The notes: generated by a model from the sequence alone, not told the origin. Numbered from the stretch's first letter, positions 14,907-24,606 are shown. The stretch is DNA of 62,955 nt from Flavobacteriaceae bacterium UBA2765 (GCA_002352665.1 DEIV01000033.1:1-62955); one strand, 5' to 3'. A program made the numbers and translations.

Positions 14907-17900
14907 TATTTACCTTCTCTTTAAAATATTGTTGCACCTTCCTTTTATAATCATTCCGCAAGGGTAGCGGTTTGCGGTTTAAAATTTCGCTATTATTAAA
15001 GTAGATGGTATCTCCCTTAATCTTTGGTATATTTCGTTGATCAAATTCCTTAAGACTGGTATTGGATTTTCTTTTATTGTCTTTACCCTGCTCTAAAGTT
15101 GCATTTTCTAGTTTCAATAACTCATGCTCCAATTGTAGCATTTGCTGTAAAACCTGATTGTTAAACCCTTTATCCAATAACTGTTTCTCCAGAGCCTCCA
15201 TCTGTTTAATCGCCCTTTGCCCCTTGGCACCATGCTTACCTTCTTTGGCCATCATTTCTTTTAAAGCTTCTTTTAACGCATTTTGCTCTTGATAGATTTG
15301 ATACTGTTCTCCACTCATTTTTTCAGTGCCTCCTTCGCCTCCTTTTTTAGGTTCTCCATTTTTACCCTTCTTTTCACCTTTATCCTCCCCGTCCTTTAAT
15401 CCTTGTTCCATTTTTTTCTTTAATTCCCCTTGTTTTTTAATAATATCAGGTAAGCTAAAAGATTGGCCTTTACCCTTACCTTTTCCATCTCCCATCTTGG
15501 GGTTTTGCATACTATTTAACATATCACTTAACATGTCTGCCAAATTATTAGCTGCAGTCATGGTGTATTGTTGATTAGATCTGCCTTCATGTATTCGGTT
15601 TTCCGCAATATTTTCGAGAGATTTCCCCAAATTATAGTGTGCTTCTGTTAAATCTTTCTGAATTTTAGAGGATAACTTTTGTAGACGTAAAGAAAGTGTA
15701 TACAAACTATCATCAATATGTTCAAAATTTTCTTTGATGATTTGCTGCTTCTTCAATTTTTTAGGAAATTCAGCATGAGCAGCATCAACCCCATCAAAAG
15801 ACATTAACAATTGCTCTTGGTCAAAAGAAAAAGTCAACAAATTTTCTAAAATCGCCTTTAAGTCATCTATGTTTTCCTGAAGCATTTCTCCCTGCATCTC
15901 CATCATAGCTCCGTTCATCTTTTTACTTAATTGCTTCATTTTTTTTGACGCAGCCTTTTGATTAAGCTTAGCTTCTTTTTTTAGTTTTTCTTTTTGATTA
16001 GACTTATTTTTTTCCGTATCCTCTGCGTTTTGTTCCTCTAATTTATCTTCAGCCCGTTTCATTAATTCTTCAATAGCCTTTTCATCTGTTTTTGTGTCTG
16101 GAAAAGTCATGGGTTGAGCCAAATTTTTATTTTGCTTATTCAACTCATTAAGATCCTTTTTTATGTCATCAAATTGTTCATTTAATTTTTTTTGATCTTT
16201 TGCTTTATTCTGCTCCTTTTCAGATTGATTTTCTTGTTTTTTAGATAATGAATCCAATTTTTTAGAAATCTGAACTGCCTTTTTTTCTACAAAAAACCGC
16301 TTAGACAATTCTAATAACCTTTCTAAAGAGCGTTTTTCTTGTTTATTTTGTTCGCTTAATTTATCTAGCTTATTTAACATTTGTTCTTTATCTAATTTTT
16401 CAGACACCTTCTTCAATTGCTCCAATAAGTCATTCTTTTCTTGTAATTCTTGTGCCTCTTCTATGCGTTTTTTAAGTTCTTCTTTTTTCTCTTTAATAGA
16501 AGTGTCTTCATTATTCATTTCTTGTTCGTCCAAATTTTCCTTGAGCTGCTCAGTATTTTTCTCAAGCATTTCTTGATATTGCTCTTGTCGTTTTAAAAAT
16601 TGATCTAATTCTTTCTTATCATTCCAATTCAGTTCTGGTTTCTTTTTAATTTTTTTGGAGAATTCATCCAATTCCTTACTTAACTTTTCTGTGTCTTTGG
16701 TCGTCTTATTTAATTCTTCAAGCGTTTTCTTTTGCTCTTTTAACAAATCATCTGTAATTTCTTGTTGGGTTTTGTTATAATATGTAAATCGTTTACTTTT
16801 AGTAGATTTACTTCCATTAATCCCGTCATTATCAAAAACCTCAAAATACATCTCATAGGCTTTTCCTTGATCTATCTTTAAATTCTCAGGTGCAAAAACA
16901 TAATAGAACTCTTCAAAGGTTGACCGATTAATCTTAATAGGTTGTTTAATTATAGTTTCTTTATCATCTTCAAAATAATAAACCAATTGCAATCTTTTTA
17001 ATCCATAATCATCACTCAACTGCCCAGCAAATTGCACCGCTCCTCTGCTTACAGAATCTATATCTGATTTTATGGTAATCTTTGGATGTTCATCTTTTAT
17101 AACTTCAATAGTATAATTCAGTTTTTCATAATCTTTTAAATTTATATTTGATGTGGTAACCTGATAGTTCAATTTATTTTTAACCTGTTTTGTAATTGAA
17201 AAAATATGATCTGATTTTAAACCTATCACCTCAATACGCTCGCTTACAAACCTCATCGAATCTGTCGATTTTGTAGTAATATTCCAAGTTATCTTTGTGC
17301 CTTCAGGAATTACCGCGTTTCCAGTATTTTTTATCCGTTCATCTCTTTTATTAGTGTAAGCAGGGTAATTCATCTGCATTTCAAAACCGGTAACCGACGG
17401 TATTTCTACCACAACCAACTGATATGATCTAGATCGCACGCCATTGGCTTCTAAATAAAAAGAAATGGGTTCTTTTAAATTTCCAAATGCATAAGAAAAC
17501 AGTCCATTATTATCCTTTAATAGATATTTTTCATTATTAAAATTTATGTTTATGTTTTCAGGAATAAAATCTCCTTCAGTCCTTACCAATAAATTAAAAG
17601 GTAGACCTTCAATGCTTTCTAAGGTATCATTCATAATCAGAAATGAAAAAGGAGCGGGAGGTTCATACGCCGTTTTATAATTAACTACCCTATGTAAGCT
17701 TTCATTAAAAATGGAATTGTTCCCCGTAAGATAAGCAAACAACCAAATCAACAATGGAATAGATAAATACTTTAAATATTTTGTATTGCTTTTAAAATTA
17801 ATAGCATTCTTAAAGGGAATAGGCCGCAATACCGCCGATTTCTGTTCAATACTTGCCAATAATAATTCTGAATGCTCTATATTTTGATTCAATTGCAAAA

Positions 17901-18231
17901 CATTAATAAGTCTATCATCTACTTCTGAAAAATGATCACCAATGATTTTAGAAGCATCTGTTTCTGTTATCCCTTTTTGCAGACCAAATAATTTACCAAT
18001 AGGGATGGCTATAAACTTAATAAGTAAGCTTAGCTCAACACCTATAAACACGAAGAATAGAACACTTCTTGCGTTGGGTGCTAGCCATAAAAAATATTCT
18101 ATAAATAAGGTAATAATAAGATACAACAGGCCGAAGGCGGAAAATAGAATAATGCCCTTAATGAGTTCATTAGTATAGTATTTTTTAATGAACTCTTGTA
18201 ATTTATGTTGTATGTTGTTAAAGTTGTTCAA
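14899..18231 (-). CDS. DUF4175-family membrane protein with very long coiled coil
   Basis: The 1110-residue protein has two membrane helices (about 23-45 and 55-77) and a third near 153-170. A beta-rich extracytoplasmic part follows (about 190-480), then Lys/Glu/Gln-rich coiled coil (about 490-790). Low-complexity Gly/Lys segments lie near 950-1010, and the charged tail ends with DYKRKVQQYFKEKVNND. This matches DUF4175 of Bacteroidota, whose function is unknown. It overlaps ybeY, so it is probably the first gene of the DUF4175-ybeY-mnmG block. Confidence 0.85.
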   Translation of the reverse strand: MNNFNNIQHKLQEFIKKYYTNELIKGIILFSAFGLLYLIITLFIEYFLWLAPNARSVLFFVFIGVELSLLIKFIAIPIGKLFGLQKGITETDASKIIGDHFSEVDDRLINVLQLNQNIEHSELLLASIEQKSAVLRPIPFKNAINFKSNTKYLKYLSIPLLIWLFAYLTGNNSIFNESLHRVVNYKTAYEPPAPFSFLIMNDTLESIEGLPFNLLVRTEGDFIPENININFNNEKYLLKDNNGLFSYAFGNLKEPISFYLEANGVRSRSYQLVVVEIPSVTGFEMQMNYPAYTNKRDERIKNTGNAVIPEGTKITWNITTKSTDSMRFVSERIEVIGLKSDHIFSITKQVKNKLNYQVTTSNINLKDYEKLNYTIEVIKDEHPKITIKSDIDSVSRGAVQFAGQLSDDYGLKRLQLVYYFEDDKETIIKQPIKINRSTFEEFYYVFAPENLKIDQGKAYEMYFEVFDNDGINGSKSTKSKRFTYYNKTQQEITDDLLKEQKKTLEELNKTTKDTEKLSKELDEFSKKIKKKPELNWNDKKELDQFLKRQEQYQEMLEKNTEQLKENLDEQEMNNEDTSIKEKKEELKKRIEEAQELQEKNDLLEQLKKVSEKLDKEQMLNKLDKLSEQNKQEKRSLERLLELSKRFFVEKKAVQISKKLDSLSKKQENQSEKEQNKAKDQKKLNEQFDDIKKDLNELNKQNKNLAQPMTFPDTKTDEKAIEELMKRAEDKLEEQNAEDTEKNKSNQKEKLKKEAKLNQKAASKKMKQLSKKMNGAMMEMQGEMLQENIDDLKAILENLLTFSFDQEQLLMSFDGVDAAHAEFPKKLKKQQIIKENFEHIDDSLYTLSLRLQKLSSKIQKDLTEAHYNLGKSLENIAENRIHEGRSNQQYTMTAANNLADMLSDMLNSMQNPKMGDGKGKGKGQSFSLPDIIKKQGELKKKMEQGLKDGEDKGEKKGKNGEPKKGGEGGTEKMSGEQYQIYQEQNALKEALKEMMAKEGKHGAKGQRAIKQMEALEKQLLDKGFNNQVLQQMLQLEHELLKLENATLEQGKDNKRKSNTSLKEFDQRNIPKIKGDTIYFNNSEILNRKPLPLRNDYKRKVQQYFKEKVNND

Positions 18232-18279
18232 TATTATTTCTTCTTATGTTCTATACTCTAAACCTTTAAACTACAAAAT

Positions 18280-19278
18280 TTATTGTAACTCTAAGATTGT
18301 GCGTTCTATAATTTCATCCTTAGTTAAATCATTCCAATTAAAAAGGACTTTAATATCTGGAGGAACTCCGTTTTCATAATCCGGACTTTTATCCAATGTT
18401 AAAGCTTGTGTAATAGAAAATCTATAATGCCATCCATTGGGGAGTTGCCCTCCGTTTGGTAAACCGAGTCCACCTCCGGTTGTATCTCCAATAAGAATCA
18501 TACTTGGCAGTGCTTTTGTTGCAAGTGAAGTAAAAGAACCCGCACTATACGTACCTCTATCAGTTAAAACGGCTACTTTATTTTTATATCTTATACCCTC
18601 ATAAGGAGTAACATAAACCGGCTTATCTTCTGAAAAATCATTATGTCCCGGTCCAGTTTTTATTCTTGAATAATTAACCAAGGTCTTACTTTCAACAAAC
18701 CGACTTAGTAAATTAAACACATCGCGAACTGCTCCACCTCCATTTTCTCTTAAGTCTAAAATAAGTCCTTTTGTGTTTTTATATCTGTTTAAAACAAATC
18801 CTAAATTGGCATCATCAACTGTACCAGGAAATGAAGCAAAACGAATATAACCAATTTCTCCATTCTCAATAAAATTATGTTTGAATGGTCCGGAAATATA
18901 ATAATCTCGATTCAAATAATGATCTTCAATAATTCGCCAATCAAAATTGTCTTGACCTAAATATTTTACTCCAAAGCGAGAAACATTAAAGTTAGAAATT
19001 AGATTGGTATGGTCATCTTTTAATTCTGATAACATTGCCCCTAACACGTTAAATAAGGAATCTTGAGACATACCATCATATAATTTTGCCTCGTATTTAG
19101 TTTTTACATCATCCCAATTGATGTTTTTTAATTCGAAATATGAATATTTTTCATTGCATTGATCCCATAGATAGTTAAAATTAACTTTAGGATTAGCTGA
19201 TGCCATATCCTCTTCAAACAAGACATTTTCGCAAGAAAAGAGTAAAGGTAATGCCATAAAAGCTACTAACATTTTCAT
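18280..19278 (-). CDS. S41-family peptidase lipoprotein (tail-specific protease type)
   Basis: The 332-residue protein has a lipoprotein signal (LLFSC, Cys16). The S41 domain shows GYIRFASFPG (143-152), GLILDLRENGGG (171-182) and the nucleophile region GTYSAGSFTSLATKALPS (Ser245 probable), followed by GDTTGGG. Family members cleave proteins near the C-terminus in the periplasm or at the cell surface. No PDZ domain is obvious. The gene follows the putative outer-membrane protein with 2 bases between stop and start, so the two are probably one transcript. Confidence 0.85.
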   Translation of the reverse strand: MKMLVAFMALPLLFSCENVLFEEDMASANPKVNFNYLWDQCNEKYSYFELKNINWDDVKTKYEAKLYDGMSQDSLFNVLGAMLSELKDDHTNLISNFNVSRFGVKYLGQDNFDWRIIEDHYLNRDYYISGPFKHNFIENGEIGYIRFASFPGTVDDANLGFVLNRYKNTKGLILDLRENGGGAVRDVFNLLSRFVESKTLVNYSRIKTGPGHNDFSEDKPVYVTPYEGIRYKNKVAVLTDRGTYSAGSFTSLATKALPSMILIGDTTGGGLGLPNGGQLPNGWHYRFSITQALTLDKSPDYENGVPPDIKVLFNWNDLTKDEIIERTILELQ

Positions 19279-19280
19279 AA

Positions 19281-20153
19281 TTATTTATTATTGGTATTAA
19301 ATAGCAGTGTGAACTTAAACATATGTTGAGCCATTTCGAATTTATTAATGTCGCCACCTGTTTTATAAGCATCCCATAAATAAGAAAACTGTATTTTATT
19401 CTTATTTTTCAATGCAACAGTATAATCTAAAACAGTACTCATTCTAAACCCGGAAAAAAATTTAAATTGATAATCGTCAAAAGCTTTTGGCTTGTTTAAA
19501 ATATACGATTGCCCAGTATATACAAATCCATTTCTATAAGCACTATTTAATAATCCCACATTAACTTTAAAAGCTAAGTTTCTCGATTTTGGCTTTAATT
19601 GATATTTAATAAACAAAAAAATTTTAGTTTTAGTTTTATATCGGCTTATATCTCTTGTTACTTTAATGGAGCCAAATAAAGTTGGAATTATTTCATAGCC
19701 TATCTCATTATTCATAAACGACCTATTAACTCTAAGATTAGCAGTAGTATTAAATAATCCTCCGATTTTTACATTCCATTTATCAGAACTCCAATTATTT
19801 AGTTGATATAGTTGCGAATAGAAGAGCGAAAAAGTATAAACTTTGCTAATGTCCGAATGGTTGTTAAAATTACTGTTGTAATTACCAAAAGTATAGCTGA
19901 AGCCCTTTTCAGATTCTCTTTTATCATCATATCTAATATTTGACAACGATAAATAAAAAGGGGTGCCATAATAAAATAGCGGAGAAGTTGCAAAATCTCT
20001 TAAACTTGCACCACCTAAGCCCATTGTAATTCCAATATAGTTTGGTCGCCCCTTTCTTAATTCACGGTTAGAAATTTCAACTTTTTCATTTTGGGTAAAG
20101 CCATTTAAAGAAACTAACAGCACTATAAAAGTAATTGTGATTTTATTTATCAT
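19281..20153 (-). CDS. Putative outer-membrane beta-barrel protein
   Basis: This 290-residue protein has a signal peptide (about 1-20, ending NGFTQ). Alternating aromatic/polar strands run throughout, such as PFYLSLSNIRYDDK, KIFLFIKYQLKPK and NKIQFSYLWDAYK, and it ends in a hydrophobic strand, HMFKFTLLFNTNNK. This is the pattern of a small outer-membrane barrel; the ligand is unknown. It is co-oriented with, and nearly abuts, the S41 peptidase gene. Confidence 0.62.
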   Translation of the reverse strand: MINKITITFIVLLVSLNGFTQNEKVEISNRELRKGRPNYIGITMGLGGASLRDFATSPLFYYGTPFYLSLSNIRYDDKRESEKGFSYTFGNYNSNFNNHSDISKVYTFSLFYSQLYQLNNWSSDKWNVKIGGLFNTTANLRVNRSFMNNEIGYEIIPTLFGSIKVTRDISRYKTKTKIFLFIKYQLKPKSRNLAFKVNVGLLNSAYRNGFVYTGQSYILNKPKAFDDYQFKFFSGFRMSTVLDYTVALKNKNKIQFSYLWDAYKTGGDINKFEMAQHMFKFTLLFNTNNK

Positions 20154-20269
20154 TTATCAATTTAATCTTAGACTCTATTCGTAGCAGTTTTGTTGACCTT
20201 TACAGCTTAATCCGGAATCTTAAGTAAAACATAATTGAACTCAAAAATACTATTTTCATTGTCAAATAC

Positions 20270-20277
20270 TATCTTTG
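20270..20277 (+). promoter_or_regulatory. -7 promoter element of gltX
   Basis: TATCTTTG, a perfect TAnnTTTG box 18 bases upstream of the gltX ATG. No well-placed -33 TTG was found. Confidence 0.45.
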
Positions 20278-20295
20278 CACTCTAATTTTAACAAA

Positions 20296-21816
20296 ATGAT
20301 TAACAAAGTACGCGTAAGATTTGCTCCCAGTCCAACAGGTCCATTACATATTGGAGGTGTTAGAACGGCATTATTTAATTATTTATTCGCTAAAAAACAT
20401 AAAGGCACTTTTGTTTTGCGCATTGAAGATACAGATCAAAATAGATATGTTGAAGGAGCAGAACAATATATTGTTGATTCATTAAAATGGTTAAATATAC
20501 CTTTTGACGAAGGCCCGAATATAGGCGGTGAATTTGGTCCTTATAGACAGTCTGAACGAAAGGGTGTTTATAAAAAATTTATTGATAAATTGATAAATTC
20601 AGGCCAAGCGTATTATGCTTTTGACACTGCTGAAAAATTAGATTTTCATAGAAAGGATCATGAAACTAAAGGCAAAACTTTTATTTACAATTGGCATAAC
20701 AGATTAAAATTAGATAATTCTTTATCGCTTAACGCGGATGAAGTCCAACTACGAATAAATGCAGGAGAAAAGTTTGTAATACGATTTAAATCTCCCGAAA
20801 ATGAAACATTAATATTAAACGATATTATTAGAGGAGAAATTACTATTGATACCAATGTATTAGATGACAAAATTCTTTTCAAATCAGATGGAATGCCCAC
20901 TTACCACTTGGCTAATATAATAGATGATCATTTGATGGAAATAAGCCATGTAATTCGTGGAGAAGAATGGCTTCCTTCACTGGCTTTACACGTTTTATTA
21001 TACAAAGCTTTCGACTGGAAAGCTCCAGAATTTGCACATTTACCATTGATTTTAAAACCAGAAGGTAAGGGTAAATTGAGTAAACGAGATGGTGATAAAT
21101 TAGGGTTTCCTGTTTTTCCATTAGCATGGCAAGACCAAGATGATGTTTCACGTGGTTACAAAGAGGACGGCTATTTTCCTGAAGCAGTAGTAAACATGTT
21201 AGCTTTATTAGGTTGGAACGAAGGTAATGGTTCTGAAAAAGAAATATATTCCTTAGAAGAATTGATTAAAGTATTTAGTTTAGAACATGTTAGCAAAGCT
21301 AGTGCCAAATTTAATCCTGAAAAAGCAAAATGGTTTAACCATCAATATTTACAATTAAAAAGTGATAAAGCGTTGGCAGATTTATTTTTAGAATCCTTGA
21401 AAGCGTCTAAAGTTCAACTTGAAATGAGCTATGTTATAAAAATCATTTCCTTAATCAAAGAAAGAGCAACTTTTATTTCTGACTTCTGGAATTTATCATG
21501 TTACTTTTTTGAAGCACCTATAACTTACGATGAAAAAGCCGTGAAAAAATCATGGAAAGTGGAAACTGACTCGATAATGAATGAATTGGTTGAGGTATTA
21601 AGACCCGTTGATGATTTTTCATCCCAAAATTTGGAAAATGTTATAAAAGAGTGGATAACATCTAAAGATTTAGGCTTTGGTAAAGTAATGCAACCACTGC
21701 GATTAAGTTTGGTAGGTGCTATGCAAGGCCCTCACCTGTATGATATTATGGAGCTTATCGGAAAAAAAGAAACCATTAAAAGAATAGGAAAGCTTTTGAG
21801 AGCCTCTAGAGGTTAA
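20296..21816 (+). CDS. gltX: Glutamate-tRNA ligase
   Basis: About 506 residues. The class I synthetase signatures are present: PSPTGPLHIGGVRTALFN near the start and KLSKRDGDKLGFPVFPL as the KMSKS-type loop of the Bacteroidota branch. The ATG at 20296 is preferred because the in-frame TTG at 20275 lies in the -7 promoter box. The enzyme charges tRNA-Glu. The segment encoding DDVSRGY contains a degenerate parS-like half site (21144-21159). Confidence 0.96.
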   Translation: MINKVRVRFAPSPTGPLHIGGVRTALFNYLFAKKHKGTFVLRIEDTDQNRYVEGAEQYIVDSLKWLNIPFDEGPNIGGEFGPYRQSERKGVYKKFIDKLINSGQAYYAFDTAEKLDFHRKDHETKGKTFIYNWHNRLKLDNSLSLNADEVQLRINAGEKFVIRFKSPENETLILNDIIRGEITIDTNVLDDKILFKSDGMPTYHLANIIDDHLMEISHVIRGEEWLPSLALHVLLYKAFDWKAPEFAHLPLILKPEGKGKLSKRDGDKLGFPVFPLAWQDQDDVSRGYKEDGYFPEAVVNMLALLGWNEGNGSEKEIYSLEELIKVFSLEHVSKASAKFNPEKAKWFNHQYLQLKSDKALADLFLESLKASKVQLEMSYVIKIISLIKERATFISDFWNLSCYFFEAPITYDEKAVKKSWKVETDSIMNELVEVLRPVDDFSSQNLENVIKEWITSKDLGFGKVMQPLRLSLVGAMQGPHLYDIMELIGKKETIKRIGKLLRASRG

Positions 21817-21823
21817 CTGAATT

Positions 21824-21855
21824 AGCTGGCAAGGTCTTTTTTTGACCTTGTAGCT
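21824..21855 (+). terminator. Hairpin downstream of gltX
   Basis: AGCT..CAAGGTC (21824-21836) pairs with GACCTTG.AGCT (21844-21855) across a seven-T loop. It has no T run after the stem, so it may be a weak terminator or an RNA-stabilising hairpin. Confidence 0.5.
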
Positions 21856-21876
21856 ATAGTTTGGACACATTTAATA

Positions 21877-21903
21877 CCTGCAAGGTTTTGAAAACCTTGC
21901 GGG
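21877..21903. repeat. Dispersed-type palindrome
   Basis: CCTGCAAGGTTTT-G-AAAACCTTGCGGG, arms of 13 bases with one T-G pair. Very similar GCAAGGTTTTGAAAACCTTGC palindromes recur between genes in many flavobacterial genomes (from memory). It also follows gltX and could act in termination. Confidence 0.65.
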
Positions 21904-21974
21904 ATGATAAAATTTGTAAGTAATTGAAAGTTAGAACGTCTACCATTAGATAGACACCCCTAACTATTCAAACT

Positions 21975-22883
21975 ATGTTACAACAATTTTTTTATTTTGG
22001 ACTTTGTTTACTTTTTTGGATTCCTTCACACGCTCAAAAAGCTGTTTATAAAATTGAATTTATAAGTAATTGGAGTAGCTCAACTCACTCAACAGATTAT
22101 CCTACCGGATTAGCCCATTGGTCGGCATTAATTGGTGCAAGTCATAACAATACGATTTCCTTTTTTGAAATTGGTCAACCAGCTACTGATGGTGTAGAAC
22201 AAGTTGCTGAAAATGGGAACAATACCACTATTACACAAGAAATAAATGCAAGTATATCTAATGGTAACACTTATAAAATCATTGAAGGCTCCGGATTAAA
22301 TACCGGTCCCGGAACAATTACTATTAATGATATTGAGTTTGATATGAATTTTCCTTTGGTTAGTTTAATTACAATGATTGCTCCAAGTCCAGATTGGGTG
22401 GCTCAAGTAAATAATTTAAAAATGACTGATAATAATAATGATTGGCAACAGTCAATTACTATAGATGTACATGCCACAGACGCAGGTACAGACAATGGTA
22501 CAACTTATGCTTCGGATAATGATGATACTAACCCCGCACAAAACATAAGTAGTTTAGAAAATACCGCTCCTTTTTCAAATCAAATTGTTGGAACTTTTAA
22601 ATTTACACTTCAACAAGTGCTTGCGTTAAATGATCAAAATATAGCACACAGCCTTTCTGTTTACCCTAATCCTAGTACCGGAAAAATATTTTTAAATAAT
22701 ACAGGAAATCTGAGCTTAGAAAAAATTGAAATATATGCAGTTAATGGTAAAAAATTAAAAGAATTTACCAATCTATCTAACAAAAAGCATTTAGCTTTAG
22801 AATCACTTAGTGATGGCTTGTATTATTTAAAATTAAAGACTGACAAAGGTATCCTTATTAAAAAACTCGTATTACAATTCTAA
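21975..22883 (+). CDS. Secreted spondin-domain protein with T9SS sorting domain
   Basis: This 302-residue protein has a signal peptide (1-20, ending PSHA). The spondin_N-like domain spans about 23-190 (YKIEFISNWS, HWSALIGASHNNT, MIAPSPDWVAQV), the fold known from animal F-spondin and from bacterial surface proteins. A type A T9SS C-terminal domain covers about 230-302 (SVYPNPSTGKIFL, YYLKLKTDKG, IKKLVLQF). It should be exported by T9SS and possibly attached to the surface, with an adhesive role inferred from the domain. It ends 4 bases from the convergent next gene. Confidence 0.85.
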   Translation: MLQQFFYFGLCLLFWIPSHAQKAVYKIEFISNWSSSTHSTDYPTGLAHWSALIGASHNNTISFFEIGQPATDGVEQVAENGNNTTITQEINASISNGNTYKIIEGSGLNTGPGTITINDIEFDMNFPLVSLITMIAPSPDWVAQVNNLKMTDNNNDWQQSITIDVHATDAGTDNGTTYASDNDDTNPAQNISSLENTAPFSNQIVGTFKFTLQQVLALNDQNIAHSLSVYPNPSTGKIFLNNTGNLSLEKIEIYAVNGKKLKEFTNLSNKKHLALESLSDGLYYLKLKTDKGILIKKLVLQF

Positions 22884-22887
22884 AAGG

Positions 22888-23241
22888 TTACTCTATCTTC
22901 GTTCTTTCCACCTTGGTTACGTAATACTTAGTATCTCCCAACCAGGGGAATGTTGCAAAGCGTTCTATATAGGTCAGTTTTACTTCTTGTCCTTGTAGGT
23001 CTATTAATAGATCTATAACCTCTTTGTCTGAACTTTCTACAGAAAAACTAAAACGTTGAGATTCTGATACACCTTGACTAATTTCTCCTTCCCAAGTTTT
23101 AAATAATACCCCTTTATGGCTTATTTTTATCAGTTCTCCAGATCTGAATCCATCACTGAAAGTTGCATAATACACAAATAAAAAATAGCCAATAATTATA
23201 ACCGTAATTATTGATAAAATAATACCTATTATTTTTTTCAT
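22888..23241 (-). CDS. Small membrane-anchored conserved flavobacterial protein
   Basis: This 117-residue protein has one N-terminal membrane helix (about 4-27) and then a beta-rich domain containing SGELIKISHKGVLFKTWEGE and GDTKYYVTKVE. Homologs are widespread in flavobacteria and, as I recall, often carry a wrong 6-phosphogluconate dehydrogenase label; no Rossmann or enzyme motif is visible. Function unknown. It converges on the spondin gene. Confidence 0.72.
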   Translation of the reverse strand: MKKIIGIILSIITVIIIGYFLFVYYATFSDGFRSGELIKISHKGVLFKTWEGEISQGVSESQRFSFSVESSDKEVIDLLIDLQGQEVKLTYIERFATFPWLGDTKYYVTKVERTKIE

Positions 23242-23337
23242 TTTTATAAAACTAATTTTATCAAAATTAAGTAATATATTTTTTAATCATTAACTTTAAC
23301 CACTTAAAACAGTTAATAAAATAAAAACTAAAAAATT

Positions 23338-24276
23338 ATGGAAGTGTTCTTAGGTTATATGCCTTATATTTTTATCGGATTATTAATATTTTTTGCATCA
23401 ATATTTATCGTAAAACAACAAACTGTTGCTATAGTTGAAAGGTTTGGTAAATTTCAAAGTATCAGGCATTCGGGCTTTCAATTAAAAATTCCAATTTTTG
23501 ATAAAATTGCAGGTAAAGTAAGTTTAAAAATTCAACAATTAGATGTAATCGTTGAAACTAAAACATTAGATGATGTTTTTGTAAAACTTAAGGTTTCTGT
23601 GCAATATGTTATTATTAAAGATAAGGTTTATGAAGCATTTTATAAATTAGAATATCCACATGATCAAATTACGAGTTATGTATTTGATGTAGTGCGTGCC
23701 GAAGTACCAAAAATGAAATTGGATGACGTTTTTGTAAAAAAGAATGATATAGCCAATGCCGTTAAAACTGAACTCCAGGATGCCATGTTGAACTATGGTT
23801 TTGATATTATCAAGACTTTAGTGACTGATATTGACCCTGATGCTCAAGTAAAAGTGGCAATGAATAGAATTAATGCTGCAGATCGTGAAAAAACAGCTGC
23901 ACAATATGAAGGTGATGCACAAAGAATTTTAATTGTAGAAAAAGCCAAAGCTGAAGCCGAAAGTAAACGACTACAAGGACAGGGTATTGCAGATCAGCGT
24001 AGGGAAATTGCTCGTGGTTTAGAGGAATCTGTTGAAGTACTAAATAAAGTAGGTATCAACTCTCAAGAAGCCTCTGCATTAATTGTAGTAACTCAGCATT
24101 ACGACACCTTACAATCTATTGGTGAACACACAAATTCTAATTTAATTTTATTACCGAATTCACCGCAAGCCGGTAGTGATATGCTAAATAACATGGTGGC
24201 TTCATTTTCAGCAAGTAATCAAATTGGAGAGGCCATGAAAAAAGCAGAAAATAAGAAAAGAGGAAAGGAAGAATAA
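23338..24276 (+). CDS. SPFH-domain (stomatin/prohibitin-like) membrane protein
   Basis: The 312-residue protein has an N-terminal membrane helix (about 8-27). The SPFH core follows (VKQQTVAIVERFGKF, SGFQLKIPIFDKIAGKVSLK, ETKTLDDVFVKLKVSVQY), then an Ala/Glu-rich coiled-coil region (AADREKTAAQYEGDAQ, EKAKAEAESKRLQGQG). Such proteins form cage- or ring-like assemblies that organise membrane domains and often modulate proteases. No NfeD gene adjoins. A bidirectional terminator separates it from tatA. Confidence 0.9.
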   Translation: MEVFLGYMPYIFIGLLIFFASIFIVKQQTVAIVERFGKFQSIRHSGFQLKIPIFDKIAGKVSLKIQQLDVIVETKTLDDVFVKLKVSVQYVIIKDKVYEAFYKLEYPHDQITSYVFDVVRAEVPKMKLDDVFVKKNDIANAVKTELQDAMLNYGFDIIKTLVTDIDPDAQVKVAMNRINAADREKTAAQYEGDAQRILIVEKAKAEAESKRLQGQGIADQRREIARGLEESVEVLNKVGINSQEASALIVVTQHYDTLQSIGEHTNSNLILLPNSPQAGSDMLNNMVASFSASNQIGEAMKKAENKKRGKEE

Positions 24277-24292
24277 TACCTTTTTAAATCAC

Positions 24293-24333
24293 AAAAAAGA
24301 CGCATCATATAATTTATGTGATGCGTCTTTTTT
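24293..24333. terminator. Bidirectional terminator between SPFH gene and tatA
   Basis: GACGCATCA (24299-24307) and TGATGCGTC (24319-24327), flanked by six A on the left and six T on the right, so it can serve both converging genes. Confidence 0.88.
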
Positions 24334-24353
24334 ATAATGATTAATGTTGTAAA

Positions 24354-24548
24354 TTAGTCAGTAATTTTATCTTTCTCTTCTTCGGATTTTTCTTCTTTGC
24401 TGGCTTTTTTAAACTCTTTTATTCCGCCACCTAAGCCCTTCATTAATTCCGGTATTTTTCTTCCACCAAACAACAGTAAAACTATTATAGCTATAATAAT
24501 AACCTCTTGTCCTCCTAACCATCCTAAAAATATTGTTGTTGCTATCAT
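24354..24548 (-). CDS. tatA: Twin-arginine translocase subunit TatA/TatE
   Basis: This 64-residue protein has one membrane helix, the signature FGGRKIPELMKGLGGGIKEFKKA forming the amphipathic helix, and an acidic/basic tail. TatA oligomers form the passage for folded proteins carrying twin-arginine signals. It stands alone; tatC must be elsewhere. Confidence 0.93.
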   Translation of the reverse strand: MIATTIFLGWLGGQEVIIIAIIVLLLFGGRKIPELMKGLGGGIKEFKKASKEEKSEEEKDKITD

Positions 24549-24606
24549 CTTATTAATTTTTAAAAAACAAAGGTACTAATTAAATAATTATAGTAATAAC
24601 AAAAGC

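Noticed and set aside
15326..15574. Open frame on the plus strand opposite the Lys/Gly-rich part of the DUF4175 gene
   Set aside because: Low-complexity Pro/Ser-rich shadow of the coding strand with no initiation context.
20275..20277. Upstream TTG start for gltX
   Set aside because: It is part of the TATCTTTG -7 promoter box; the ATG at 20296 fits the family N-terminus.
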